Below, piece after piece: positions 17,549-26,571 of a DNA stretch of 64,000 nucleotides (the first letter of the stretch is position 1; every line of letters begins with the position of its first letter). Source of the DNA: Candidatus Melainabacteria bacterium (lineage in GTDB: Bacteria > Cyanobacteriota > Vampirovibrionia > Obscuribacterales > Obscuribacteraceae); NCBI GenBank assembly GCA_016716405.1, contig JADJWK010000001.1, forward strand, positions 310,001 through 374,000, read 5' to 3'. The position numbers and the translations under genes were made by a program. The notes under the pieces were generated by a model. It was not told the DNA's origin, made no database searches, and was given only the letters and a program-made list of their open reading frames with translations.

Positions 17549-19418
17549 TCTGCGCTGCCTTACGCCTAGTCGTCTCCAGATAAACCATCAGCACCGATAT
17601 GTCCGCCGGGCGCACTCCACCGATGCGTTGCGCCTGACCGAGGGTCTCGGGTCTGATACGATTGAGCTTCTCCCGCGCTTCCCTGGACAGATGCGTGAGA
17701 GCCTCGTAGTCGAGATCAGCCGGCAATTTTACCCGGTCATACTTTTCCGCCTGCTCGACCTGCGCCGTCTGACGCTCGATATAGCCTCGATATTTGACGT
17801 CTGTCTCGACTTCGCAAGCCCAGGGGAAGGCTTCCAGGTCATCAGCCGGAGCCATCCTCTCGATCAGGGCATATGGAACTTTCGGTCTTCTGAGCAGCTC
17901 CTCGAGAGTGACGGAGATTTTCAACTCTTCCTCGAAAGCCGCCAGGGCCTCATCCCATTCGGCACTCGGACGGATCCTCGTCCGGGACAACCGGTCTTTC
18001 TCCTGTCTTATGGACTCTTGCTTGCTATTGAAATGAGCCCAGCGTTGGTCGTCCACCAGACCGATTTCGCGGCCGACAGGTGTCAGCCTGGCATCGGCGT
18101 TGTCCTGACGGAGAATCAATCTGTACTCCGAGCGCGAGGTCATCATCCGGTAGGGCTCTCCGATCTCCTTGGTGACCAGATCGTCGATCAGGGTCCCGGT
18201 ATAGCTCGAGGAGCGCGGCAGGATGAGAGGCTCTTCTCCCCGGACAAAGCGGGCGGCATTGATACCGGCGATGATTCCCTGGGCTGCCGCCTCCTCATAG
18301 CCGCTGGTGCCGAGGATCTGGCCGGCGGCGAAAAATCCCTTCAAGTCTTTTGACATCAGACTGTGATCGAACTGAATCGCCGGCATGTAGTCGTATTCCA
18401 CGGCATAAGCCGGTCTCACCATCACCGCCTTCTCGAAACCCGGCAGAGTAGCCACTATCTGGTGCTGAATATGAATCGGCAGGCTGGTGGAGCAACCCTG
18501 CAAATAGACCTCGTAGGTGGAGCGCCCTTCCGGCTCGATGAAAAAAGAATGGCTGTCTTTGTCGGCGAAACGCACCACTTTGTCCTCGATGGAGGGACAG
18601 TATCGCGGCCCGACTCCATGAATCATGCCCGAATACATAGGCGACTCATTAAGGTTCGCCCGAATGAGCTCATGGGTAGCCGGAGTGGTCCTGGTCTGGT
18701 GACAGGGCATCTGCTCGCGAACTGGGCGATCCGGCAGGAAAGAGAAGAATTGAGGCTCGTCGTCACCGGGAACCACGGGCAGATCGGTGTAGTCTATGGT
18801 GCGACCGTCTATGCGAGGCGGCGTGCCGGTTTTGAGCCGGCCCATCGTGAAGCCGAGGGACTTGAGATTGGCGGACAGGCCCACCGCCGGAAACTCGCCC
18901 GCTCGCCCAGCCGGCTGGGTATCCTTGCCGATCCAGATGGTCCCCTCGAGAAAAGTGCCTGCACACAGGACAACGGCTCCGCCTTCGATGCGCTCGCCGA
19001 ATGCCAGCTCGACTCCGGTGATTCTCTCTGAGCGCGAGTCGAGAATGAACTTCTGCACCATCCCCTGCCTGAGGGAGAGGTTGGGAAGCTTTTCCAGATA
19101 CTGTTTCATGAAGACGCCGTATTCGCGCTTGTCCGACTGGGCCCTCAGAGAATGAACCGCCGGCCCGCGGCTGAGATTGAGGGTCCGCAGCTGCAGGTAG
19201 GTGGCATCAGCAGCAATACCAATGACGCCACCGAGGGCATCCACCTCGCGGGCAAGATGGGACTTCCCCGGACCGCCGACAGCGGGATTGCACGGCATCG
19301 CCCCGATGGTGTCGAGATTGACGGCGACGAGGACGGTAGAAAGCCCGAGACGCGCCGAGGCATTCGCCGCTTCGCAGCCGGCATGGCCGCCACCGATAAC
19401 GATTACGTCATATCTCAT
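17505..19418 (-). CDS. mnmG: tRNA uridine-5-carboxymethylaminomethyl(34) synthesis enzyme MnmG
   Basis: This is 637 residues, the family length. With MnmE, MnmG modifies the wobble uridine (U34) of several tRNAs using FAD and a methylene-folate donor. The FAD-binding GGGHAGCEAA motif is at residues 8-17, followed by the diagnostic MPCNPAVGGPGKSHLAREVD. GTFLEGTIWIG, TGTPPRIDGRTIDY and the GYEEAAAQGIIAGINAAR segment are all MnmG landmarks. The C-terminal helical domain ending near GVRPADISVLMVYLE is complete. No mnmE is in the window. The downstream secreted-protein gene overlaps its end. Confidence 0.97.
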   Translation of the reverse strand: MRYDVIVIGGGHAGCEAANASARLGLSTVLVAVNLDTIGAMPCNPAVGGPGKSHLAREVDALGGVIGIAADATYLQLRTLNLSRGPAVHSLRAQSDKREYGVFMKQYLEKLPNLSLRQGMVQKFILDSRSERITGVELAFGERIEGGAVVLCAGTFLEGTIWIGKDTQPAGRAGEFPAVGLSANLKSLGFTMGRLKTGTPPRIDGRTIDYTDLPVVPGDDEPQFFSFLPDRPVREQMPCHQTRTTPATHELIRANLNESPMYSGMIHGVGPRYCPSIEDKVVRFADKDSHSFFIEPEGRSTYEVYLQGCSTSLPIHIQHQIVATLPGFEKAVMVRPAYAVEYDYMPAIQFDHSLMSKDLKGFFAAGQILGTSGYEEAAAQGIIAGINAARFVRGEEPLILPRSSSYTGTLIDDLVTKEIGEPYRMMTSRSEYRLILRQDNADARLTPVGREIGLVDDQRWAHFNSKQESIRQEKDRLSRTRIRPSAEWDEALAAFEEELKISVTLEELLRRPKVPYALIERMAPADDLEAFPWACEVETDVKYRGYIERQTAQVEQAEKYDRVKLPADLDYEALTHLSREAREKLNRIRPETLGQAQRIGGVRPADISVLMVYLETTRRKAAQNGEKQESNLASATI

Positions 19419-19517
19419 TGGTCGCTTTTCTCAGGATAAATCACAGTCCTGCTCCCGGGAAGGACCGATCATAACAAATTCCAAGAGGTAAAGAGTCTTT
19501 CTGTAAATGCTATGTAC

Positions 19518-19529
19518 ACTTTGTATGAT
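19518..19529 (+). promoter_or_regulatory. Possible extended -10 promoter of the CYCGC protein gene
   Basis: TGTATGAT with -10 hexamer TATGAT at 19524-19529. No good -35 is visible. It lies between the ATG at 19512 and the TTG at 19572, which argues for the later start. Confidence 0.35.
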
Positions 19530-19571
19530 AAAGGTGAGCGCCGTCTCAGACAGGCAAGGAGAAACTCTACT

Positions 19572-20159
19572 TTGGTCACCGCCAGGCATCTCTTCCCGGC
19601 TCTCCTGCTAATCACCTGGAGCGCTTTCTTCAGCACAACGGGCACGCAGGCCGGGCCAGCTGTCCAGGCTCCGGTGAAAGAAGCGAGCGAGCGCAGGGAG
19701 GTGCTCGATCCGGGACAGTATGCCGGTCAGGTGAAGGCAGGCTATGAAGCAGCCCGCCAGATCCCGGACATCGTCGACAAACTCTTCTGCTACTGCGGCT
19801 GCGATCTCACAGACTGTCACGGCAGCCTTCTCGATTGTTTCACCAGCGACCACGGCGTGGACTGCCATGTCTGCCAGGAAGAGGCGATCATCGCTCTGCG
19901 CCTGCACAAGAAGGGCAAGCCCCTGGCCTACATCCAGAAGAAAATAGACAAGAAGTACGAGAAAGAGTACCCCTTCGAGCTCGAGAGCAACACTCTCAAG
20001 AAGTACAGAGCCGAGCGGCTCTGGGGCAGCAAGAAGAAATCCGAGAGCGGCAAGCCTGCAATCCGGAAGCACAGGGACAAAAAGGCCGGCTGTTGCGGCT
20101 CCAATTCAGACAAAGATTCGGCTGCCGAACCGGTGAAAGAGCCCGCTGACAACCCTTAG
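19572..20159 (+). CDS. Secreted CYCGC-motif cysteine-rich protein
   Basis: This is 195 residues from TTG 19572. I chose this start because AAGGAGA lies 9 nt upstream and it makes a clean signal peptide (VTARHLFPALLLITWSAFF). ATG 19512 would add 20 charged residues and lacks a site. The core motif is KLFCYCGCDLTDCHGSLLDC followed by DCHVC, which matches the CYCGC family of secreted/lipoprotein domains thought to bind metal. The C-terminal third is Lys/Glu-rich and ends with a CC pair (KKAGCCGSNSDKD). The role in metal handling is an inference from cysteine spacing. Confidence 0.75.
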   Translation: MVTARHLFPALLLITWSAFFSTTGTQAGPAVQAPVKEASERREVLDPGQYAGQVKAGYEAARQIPDIVDKLFCYCGCDLTDCHGSLLDCFTSDHGVDCHVCQEEAIIALRLHKKGKPLAYIQKKIDKKYEKEYPFELESNTLKKYRAERLWGSKKKSESGKPAIRKHRDKKAGCCGSNSDKDSAAEPVKEPADNP

Positions 20160-20476
20160 AAACCCCGGCGAGAAGTCAGGACCGCGAAAAGCGCCAGCAC
20201 TGCGGGTTCCGCCCCTGAAGACAAAAGGCTCGCGCCATACTGCGCGAGTTGTAACTCTGATATCAAGAAGAACCCTGCGCTTGCTCGAGATTACTTCCTG
20301 CTATTAGAGTCTGTCGTCAATATTTCATGCTGCTTCAACCAGTTTTTTTCGAAGATCTCTAAGTAAGTTATTTCAAAGCCCAATCCACTCGACCACCCGT
20401 CGAGCGATTGCTCATGAAGCCTGACCGGACAGCACGCACACTCTCACGCTGCTGCCCCGAAACATCGGAGACGAAC
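20160..20476. other. Intergenic region, 317 bp
   Basis: Nothing clear is seen: no hairpin with a T-tract and no convincing promoter. A run of seven T residues lies at about 20343-20350. Confidence 0.35.
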
Positions 20477-21547
20477 ATGAACAAGAACGGACCGCCGGGA
20501 CTGAGTCCTGACGCTGTTTCTCGACATTTGAGGCGCACCTGGATTCAGACCATCCTGGGGATCGCGCTTCTGGCTGTGCTTTCCACCAGCAGCCTCTACT
20601 TTCTCGGTCTGCACTGGTCATTCACCGGCTTGATCCTCATGGCCTGGGTCCTGCTTCCCCTCTGGGGCTGGTACAAGAGCGCCGACATGGTCAAAAAGCT
20701 CATGCACTGCCACGAGCCCAGCCCTTTCGATATGCGCCACGCCCGACTGGTGACTATCGTGGACCGACTCTTCCCTCGAACCGGGTTGCCCGTCAAGCCG
20801 GCGGTCTATGTTTCGCCCCTGCCGGTCCCGAACGCTTTCGCCACCGGTCGTAACCCGCAGAACTCGTTTATCTGCGCCACCGAGGGACTGCTTCGCATGG
20901 ACCTCACCGACCAGGAACTCGAGGGCATCGTCGCCCACGAGCTCGCCCACGTGAAGAGCCGGGACGTCACCATCACTTCCATGACCGCGGTTCTGGGCTC
21001 GCTCCTCACCATCATCCTCGCCCAGGGACTTCCGGGAATCTTCCGCCCGGTATTCGATACCGAGTCCTCGGGGAATCTCCTTTCCCGCCTCGATCGCAAA
21101 GTAAAGAAAGACCGCAAGCGCTTTTTCGCTGCCGGTGGCGGCATCGCCGGTCTGGCGCTCTTCGTGGTGATCTTCTTCCTGGTCAGCATGTTCAGCCGTC
21201 TTGTCTCGATGTTCGTCAGTCGAGCTCGTGAAAGCCATGCCGACGTGCTGGCTGCGCACTGGACGGGCAACCCCTGCTCGCTATCATCGGCGCTGCAGAA
21301 GATCAGCAACTGGCTGAGCATCAACATGATCGACATCAGGATGCAGATGCTCCTCTCCGGTCTCAGTCCTCTCCTTCTGGTCAGCCCCCTCGATAACGAG
21401 AATGGCGATACCGAGAATGGCGAAAACAGCCAGAACTCGCGCCTCCGCCGCTGGTGGCAGCGCCTGGGTCAGAACCACCCGCCGGTGCCGGAGCGCCTCG
21501 CGATGCTCGACGAGCTCGCCGGCTCCTCCTGCCCCAGAATCAAGTAA
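20477..21547 (+). CDS. M48 family zinc metalloprotease (HtpX-like)
   Basis: This is 356 residues. The start is ATG 20477, six bases after GGAG; a longer frame from 20408 lacks a site. Two membrane helices occupy about 18-62, typical of HtpX. The zinc site is HELAH at 154-158, with the third ligand in the ESHAD motif near 253 (the M48 E-x-x-x-D helix). A second pair of membrane helices lies around 172-190 and 218-240. Such proteases degrade damaged membrane proteins. The C-terminus is a polar tail (NENGDTENGENSQNSRLRRW), which is longer than in E. coli HtpX. A strong terminator follows. Confidence 0.88.
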   Translation: MNKNGPPGLSPDAVSRHLRRTWIQTILGIALLAVLSTSSLYFLGLHWSFTGLILMAWVLLPLWGWYKSADMVKKLMHCHEPSPFDMRHARLVTIVDRLFPRTGLPVKPAVYVSPLPVPNAFATGRNPQNSFICATEGLLRMDLTDQELEGIVAHELAHVKSRDVTITSMTAVLGSLLTIILAQGLPGIFRPVFDTESSGNLLSRLDRKVKKDRKRFFAAGGGIAGLALFVVIFFLVSMFSRLVSMFVSRARESHADVLAAHWTGNPCSLSSALQKISNWLSINMIDIRMQMLLSGLSPLLLVSPLDNENGDTENGENSQNSRLRRWWQRLGQNHPPVPERLAMLDELAGSSCPRIK

Positions 21548-21579
21548 GGAATGAGGCAAGGAAGCAAGTCTTGCAGGAG

Positions 21580-21622
21580 CGAAAGAGGCTGTTTCATGCA
21601 GCCTCTTTCGTTTCCTCTTTTC
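21580..21622 (+). terminator. Rho-independent terminator of the M48 protease gene
   Basis: A perfect 12-bp stem (21580-21591 with 21599-21610) with a 7-nt loop, followed by TTTCCTCTTTT. Confidence 0.9.
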
Positions 21623-22100
21623 AGACTTTCCCCTATACTCGATAGTTATTGTCTCGGTCTTCGCGCGAGCCTGCCTAGGGGCTCTGCCAATGAATTTCTG
21701 CTCATGCATACCAGGGAAGATGCCATTCGGCGGGTCTGGCAGCGAGCCCGCCTTTCTCTCTCGCCACTCCAGACGGATGCGCGTCGGACGGACCTTAACG
21801 ATTGAAATAAAATTCTTGACAACTGTGCGGCATTATCGAATAAGGTGGATTCGTCTCTGACTGTTTTCCTCTCAACAGGCTCTCTTCTCAAACATCCGGT
21901 GCGCTCACAATCATAATCCTCGACTGCGCCGCAGCCTGGATTGAGCCCGCCTTTCTCTGGTGTTGGAGAAAAGCCCGAAGGAATCGGTCGGATATCCCGC
22001 ATGTCACAACCCCTCAAAGGAGGCCGGAAATTCCGCCTTCCCGGGGCCAAACCAGGTGCGAATGCTCATGCATTCCCGCCAGAAAAGGTCAATCACGATT
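21623..22100. other. Intergenic region, about 480 bp
   Basis: TTGACA at about 21816-21821 sits in an AT-rich stretch (AATAAAATTC upstream) and may be the -35 of the next gene, but no hexamer at 16-18 nt matches TATAAT well. A weak promoter is possible. Nothing else is visible. Confidence 0.35.
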
Positions 22101-23363
22101 ATGCACAACAGACAGAATCAACAGTTCGCGCCCACGACGCTGCTGGCATCCCAGCATGTCGCTCTGGACGCGCTTCAGGCGGCAATCGCCGAGCTCGAGG
22201 AAGCGGTGGAAGCTGCTCGGCGGGCTTCGGAGAACGCTCGCCGTCAAGCCGACCGCGTAGATCCCACCGCATGGTCTGGCAAGATCGAGGCAGCTCGCCA
22301 GAATCAGGATCAGCTGCTCAAGATCCGCATCGAGTACGATGAGGAGGCGATCAGCTACATGACCAGCTACCTGATCTGGGATGTCGCCCGAGAGCGGATG
22401 ATGAACGGCCGCAAGAACTTGAGCGACGCCATCGGCGCTGCTCTGGCTGCCCTCGACACGATCCCGGAAAAGGGCGATGACATTGCCCGAGCCCTGAGGC
22501 TCAGCTTCAAGGCCGAAATCGTCCGGGCGTCCCGGGCTCACCGCCTGGAAGTCGAATGGATCGATTCGAACGACACGCTAATTCAGCGTCTCAGGATGGT
22601 GCAGGCAGCGGCATTCCGCAAGCTGAAAGCGACCGTCAGGTCCAACCTCAAGCACCCCTACACCACCGACCTGGTCGTCAACGGTCGGGCGGTCCTGACT
22701 CACCTCAACCCGGATGTCGATCTCCGCCGTGTATGGCCGGTCGAGTTTTCGGACGAGGAGAAGCATCCATCCAACACCCGACTGTTTCAGCTTCTGAAGC
22801 TGGCTGAAGAGAAGTTCCATAGCTGCCGTCAGGCCGAGAGCGCCCTCAGGAGCGATCAGAACGGCCGGATCAACGAACGGCAGCATGCCTCGCGCATGCT
22901 CGACTTCCTCCACAACGACGACGCGGCCGACGCCGCTTATCGCTGCGGAGGCACCCTCGACCAGCAGGTGGCCGCTCAGAATGAGCGGCGCTTCCAATAC
23001 GAGACATACCGTCTGGGCTTGACGATTGCGACCCGCGGGTTGCGTTATGTGCTCACCCAGATCATGCATGCTCTTCTGGAGTCGGTCGAGGAGGCCGAGA
23101 CCGAGCTTTGCAAGGTCGAGAAGGCGAGACCCGCGACCCTGGTCAGCAACGTCTGGATAATGCTCAACAACTGCCTGGCTGCCGACCTGCAGCTCAGGCG
23201 ATTGGTCCGGGAGCTGAATGGGTTCGAGGCTTCCCTCAACAACGATCTGTCGAAGGGAGCCGGTCGGCGAGCGGTCGACGAGGAGTTCGCAGCCGTCGAG
23301 CAGAACTACTCCTATCTCCGTGCGCGGACGGCACCTGCCACCGAAAGTGGTGTGGCCAGGTAG
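22101..23363 (+). CDS. Coiled-coil helical protein of unknown function
   Basis: This is 420 residues from ATG 22101, where a weak AAAGG lies about 13 nt upstream; the longer frame to 21960 has a Pro/Cys-rich leader that does not look like protein. Residues 20-75 form an Ala/Glu coiled coil (LQAAIAELEEAVEAARRASE). The rest is almost wholly helical with many Arg, Leu and Ala, including a second coiled coil near 330-360 (VEEAETELCKVEK). There is no signal peptide and no membrane helix. A three-copy 15-bp repeat follows the gene. The family is not recognised. Confidence 0.7.
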   Translation: MHNRQNQQFAPTTLLASQHVALDALQAAIAELEEAVEAARRASENARRQADRVDPTAWSGKIEAARQNQDQLLKIRIEYDEEAISYMTSYLIWDVARERMMNGRKNLSDAIGAALAALDTIPEKGDDIARALRLSFKAEIVRASRAHRLEVEWIDSNDTLIQRLRMVQAAAFRKLKATVRSNLKHPYTTDLVVNGRAVLTHLNPDVDLRRVWPVEFSDEEKHPSNTRLFQLLKLAEEKFHSCRQAESALRSDQNGRINERQHASRMLDFLHNDDAADAAYRCGGTLDQQVAAQNERRFQYETYRLGLTIATRGLRYVLTQIMHALLESVEEAETELCKVEKARPATLVSNVWIMLNNCLAADLQLRRLVRELNGFEASLNNDLSKGAGRRAVDEEFAAVEQNYSYLRARTAPATESGVAR

Positions 23364-23400
23364 AAAGAGCCCGTCAGTCATGCTTGAGCGAGGCCCGGTT

Positions 23401-23445
23401 TAGCTCTTTCGAGATTAGCTCTTTGGAGATTAGCTCTTTCGAGAG
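23401..23445 (+). repeat. 15-bp tandem repeat, three copies
   Basis: The unit TAGCTCTTTCGAGAT occurs three times with single changes (23401-23415, 23416-23430, 23431-23445). It lies 37 bp past a stop codon, outside any gene. Confidence 0.8.
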
Positions 23446-23473
23446 TAGTCACCGGGTTTGAGCAGCGTCTGAA

Positions 23474-23508
23474 GGGGGCGGGTGGAGAGCAATCTCCGCC
23501 TGTCCCCC
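23474..23508 (+). terminator. Strong hairpin, possible terminator
   Basis: A stem of about 15 bp with G-U pairs (23474-23488 with 23493-23508) and a GCAA tetraloop. No T-tract follows, so termination is uncertain. Confidence 0.4.
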
Positions 23509-24007
23509 GGAAGACTGCCTTAATGCGCTTATCTCTGGCCTTGAAAACGCCCGGAGAAGTTTCTGTTTACTCTCCGGAGTATTTACTATAACCGCTAGGA
23601 CAGGCCGACCGCAAACACGGAGGCGAGGATCTCTTCACAAGAGATCGAGCCCGCCGATATCCGGCTCTCGCAACTAGCGCCATCTCGGCGGAGCATATTT
23701 GATAATAAATTCGAAATGAGAGTAAGACTCAGCTAAGCAAAGCTTTTCCGAGTTGATTTTTTGATTCCCCGGGTTCTAGTTTCTGAGTATAAATTGTCAA
23801 CCAAGCAAACACAGGCTTAAAACCGCTCACAGACCTTTCTCCAACAGCTTCACCACGACTGCAGCCGGCATCTGGCTCGCAGGAGTGAATCGACGCACCC
23901 TCGAGAAAGAGGGATGCCGCATCGAAGCCTGACACCGAGCCCTTTATGCCCGGTGCTTGTTGTGACGACTTCCATAAACTCGTTCGCAAGAACGCGGAGT
24001 AACTGAA
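23509..24007. other. Intergenic region, about 500 bp
   Basis: It precedes the HELFH protein gene. There are AT-rich patches at 23580-23592 (TATTTACTATAA) and 23698-23712 (TTTGATAATAAAT) that could be -10 elements, but neither has a good -35. A short CGTTC-GCAA-GAACG hairpin lies at about 23982-23995 just before the ribosome-binding site of the next gene. Confidence 0.35.
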
Positions 24008-25801
24008 ATGAAAACGGTAACTCGCAAGATTGGTTTCGGCTGCCGCAGGCACAAGAGCAGACTCAGTCTCTCGGGACTGAGCTGTGACGGCCCCGGCTGC
24101 CACATCGATATTTTCGGTGCGGGCAAGGAGGACTACCCCTTCCCCACCATCAACCAGCTCGTCGAAGGCGCTCTGGCACGGGCTGGTAAGGTACCCGAGA
24201 AAGAGGAGCCGAAGGAGACCACCGTCGCTCCCTCCATGGAGCCCGGCGAATTCTGGCAGGATGTCTCGGTCTTTCTTCCTCGTCTCGGCGAGTTCGAAGA
24301 GGAGCCGGATCTGAAAGCCATGGTCGACGGAGCCGAAGCCCTGAGACAGCTGATGGACAGCCGCCGCTTCGACGGTCTCGTCGACGTCCGCTTCAGCTCG
24401 ATGATCGGCGCGACGCTCTGGGCCAGGCAGAACATGCCTGCCGGTTTCCAGAAGACGCTCAATAACCTGCTGCGCCAGATCTCGCGCCTCAAGCGCCGTT
24501 ACAAGAAGGCGCTTCGCAAACTGGTCCTGGCGCTATCGCATCAGGCGCGGACGAATTCTCTCGATGAGCTGGTGGCTCAGGCCACCGACCTCCTCGACCA
24601 GGAACTGGCGGAATCCCTTGCGGTCCTCCGGGTCTACACCGACTCTTTCAACCAGTACCGGGACGGCGCCTATGCCCGGGAACTGGAGCTGATCAACTTC
24701 TTCTTCGAGCAGACGGCCAGCCTGTTCCAACCGGCCGAAGGCATCAAGACGAGCAAGTTCAAAGTCGGGGACCGCTACATCGCGCGTATCGTCACCGGCG
24801 AGCTCGCCACCATGCCCGGAGCTCTCGGACCCGTCGGTCTGCATGCCCTGGAAGTGCCGGTGGAGATGCTCGATTTTCTCTTCCTGCTCATGCCTCTGAT
24901 GGCTCATGAGCTATTCCACGACATCTATTACGACGTCGAGGGCCTCGAGCAGGAGCTCACCGAGAAGGTGGCGAAGGCCATCGAGACCGCGGTGAACTCC
25001 GGAAAAGTGAAGCTGACCAGCACGGACACTGCCTTCGGTGCCGGAAGCGTGCCGACTCTGGAGCTGCTTCAGAAGCTGTTCAAGGACCTGCTCAGCGAGA
25101 TCGCCGCCGACATCTGCGGTGGGATACTCTTTTCCGGTCCGGCTTTCATTACCACGATGCTCGTATCCTTTCCGGCGATGGGCATGGGTGATACACCCAT
25201 CGCCGAAGAGCCGCGGCTTCTCTCCTCCACCTCGGAGTTCACTATCGAGGAGAAAGAGGACGGCAGGATGGAGCTCACCTTCGAGCCTCATCCGGTTGAT
25301 TATGTGAGAGTGCTGGGACTGGCAGAGGCCCTGAAGGTGATCGGCATGGACAGCGAAGCCGAGCCGTTCGGCGCCCTGGCTGTGTTCGGCGCCGGCAAGC
25401 CACGGCCCGAGTTCGTCACATATACCGCCGAGGGCGGGCGCGAGGACCTTACCCTGCGCTTCGCCGTGGTCGACCTCCAGGCTCTGGCTCCTGTGGTAGC
25501 TCGTGTCCTCATCGAAGAGAGACTCGACTGCCTGGGCAAGCGGTCCATGTGGGAGATGTACAACTGGACCGGGGAGCGCCAGGAGATTGTCGGCAAGCTC
25601 GCCGCTTCGCTCGTGAAGGGACGCTACTCGGTGCCTCGCAAGCTCGGCTCGGTGCACGCCAACTATGTCGGCGCTGCAGCACCACTGGCTTTCTGGGAAC
25701 TGATCAAGACCGGCAAGAATCCGGTCGAGGCAGCTCGAGCCGTCAACAAGAACGCCATGAAGATGCTCGCCACCCTGCACAAGCGGGGGTCGAGCAAGTA
25801 A
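24008..25801 (+). CDS. Putative zinc metalloprotease (HELFHD) with N-terminal Cys motif
   Basis: This is 597 residues; GGAG lies 8 nt before ATG 24008. The N-terminus carries a possible zinc ribbon (GCRRHKSRLSL...CDGPGCHID). A long helical middle (about 130-215) leads to a hydrophobic strand and MAHELFHDIYYDVEGL: HExxH at His300, Glu301 and His304. A candidate third ligand is EIAAD at 364-368, followed by a hydrophobic Gly-rich segment, as in gluzincin families where the glutamate helix is separated by an insert. There is no signal peptide. It belongs to no peptidase family I can name. A terminator-like hairpin and a pyrimidine-rich tract follow. Confidence 0.7.
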   Translation: MKTVTRKIGFGCRRHKSRLSLSGLSCDGPGCHIDIFGAGKEDYPFPTINQLVEGALARAGKVPEKEEPKETTVAPSMEPGEFWQDVSVFLPRLGEFEEEPDLKAMVDGAEALRQLMDSRRFDGLVDVRFSSMIGATLWARQNMPAGFQKTLNNLLRQISRLKRRYKKALRKLVLALSHQARTNSLDELVAQATDLLDQELAESLAVLRVYTDSFNQYRDGAYARELELINFFFEQTASLFQPAEGIKTSKFKVGDRYIARIVTGELATMPGALGPVGLHALEVPVEMLDFLFLLMPLMAHELFHDIYYDVEGLEQELTEKVAKAIETAVNSGKVKLTSTDTAFGAGSVPTLELLQKLFKDLLSEIAADICGGILFSGPAFITTMLVSFPAMGMGDTPIAEEPRLLSSTSEFTIEEKEDGRMELTFEPHPVDYVRVLGLAEALKVIGMDSEAEPFGALAVFGAGKPRPEFVTYTAEGGREDLTLRFAVVDLQALAPVVARVLIEERLDCLGKRSMWEMYNWTGERQEIVGKLAASLVKGRYSVPRKLGSVHANYVGAAAPLAFWELIKTGKNPVEAARAVNKNAMKMLATLHKRGSSK

Positions 25802-25813
25802 CGGCCGGGAAAG

Positions 25814-25890
25814 GGCGGAGGAAGGGGCTGAATTGGTCGACGGACCGATCCGGCTCCCCCTCCGCCGCTTTCTTGCCTTTCTGACCTTTT
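25814..25890 (+). terminator. Probable terminator of the HELFHD gene
   Basis: GGCGGAGG (25814-25821) pairs with CCTCCGCC (25859-25866), extended by an inner G/C run with a small bulge. Pyrimidine-rich sequence and TTTTT follow at 25867-25890. Confidence 0.6.
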
Positions 25891-25945
25891 TGGCCTTTTT
25901 CTCACGGCTTTTTGACCTTTTTGAGGCTTTTTGACCTTTTTGCCG
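25868..25945 (+). repeat. Degenerate pyrimidine-rich repeat
   Basis: Repeated units of the type TTTTTGACC / TTTTTGGCC / TTTTTGAGGC occur about six times. The other strand would read as a Lys/Arg-only peptide, a sign of low complexity and not of a gene. Confidence 0.6.
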
Positions 25946-26152
25946 CGTTTGGCGAAGAGCCCAACCGGAACAACGTCGCCGAAATTCCGTCAGTGCAAGA
26001 AAAGCCGCTGCCACCACCGGCAGTTGCCAAGAAGAAAGTCCAAAAAAGTTCGAATTTCATCCAGAAAATACCCCTCGGGGGCTTTTCCCAAAAGTGAACC
26101 GATGCTAAACTTAAACAACTCAAATGAATCCCATCTGAAAGGTGAAATTTCA

Positions 26153-26548
26153 GTGGACGCTCTCGCAACCAGCCCCTGCCAGGAGTCCCGTACATTCCTG
26201 CTCGCCTGCGATGACCGTTGTCCGGTGGTTCGCAGCCTCGCCACCATGCTTGGTGTGTGGGACAGGAATCAGGTTTTCACGTATGTCGATCGCGACTCGC
26301 AAAACGGCGATGCCATGGACCTTACCATGGCCCTGGACCGGTCGCCCTGGAGCCTGCTTCTCTCGGATGGCGAGAGACTCTGGCTCGGTCCGGAAGCGAT
26401 TCCGATAATTCTCACCCATCTGCCTTTCGGCCGGGTAGCAGCGGTGGTTTATATTCTGCCGGGCACCATGTGGCTGACAAGACAGCTCTACGAAATGGTC
26501 TCGAGGCACCGACAGCGTCTTAACCCCACCAGACAGAAGACCGCCTGA
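26153..26548 (+). CDS. DUF393-like thiol oxidoreductase relative with a broken CxxC
   Basis: This is 131 residues from GTG 26153, chosen because AAAGGTG lies 8 nt upstream; ATG 26102 is the alternative (148 residues). The order of elements matches DUF393 (YuxK-like) proteins: an N-terminal strand ending in the redox motif, a helix, then YVDRDSQNG, a central SLLLSDGERLWLGPEAIPIIL strand-helix, and a C-terminal helix ending LYEMVSRHRQRLNP. In the family the motif is DGxCPxC. Here it is CDDRCPVV (residues 19-26), so the second cysteine is missing. The redox function is therefore doubtful. Confidence 0.65.
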   Translation: MDALATSPCQESRTFLLACDDRCPVVRSLATMLGVWDRNQVFTYVDRDSQNGDAMDLTMALDRSPWSLLLSDGERLWLGPEAIPIILTHLPFGRVAAVVYILPGTMWLTRQLYEMVSRHRQRLNPTRQKTA

Positions 26549-26571
26549 ATCGCAAATCGGGCGCCGGTCGA

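Noticed and set aside
25868..26017. Lys/Arg-rich minus-strand protein
   Set aside because: It is a translation of a degenerate pyrimidine repeat and of the antisense of the HELFHD gene.
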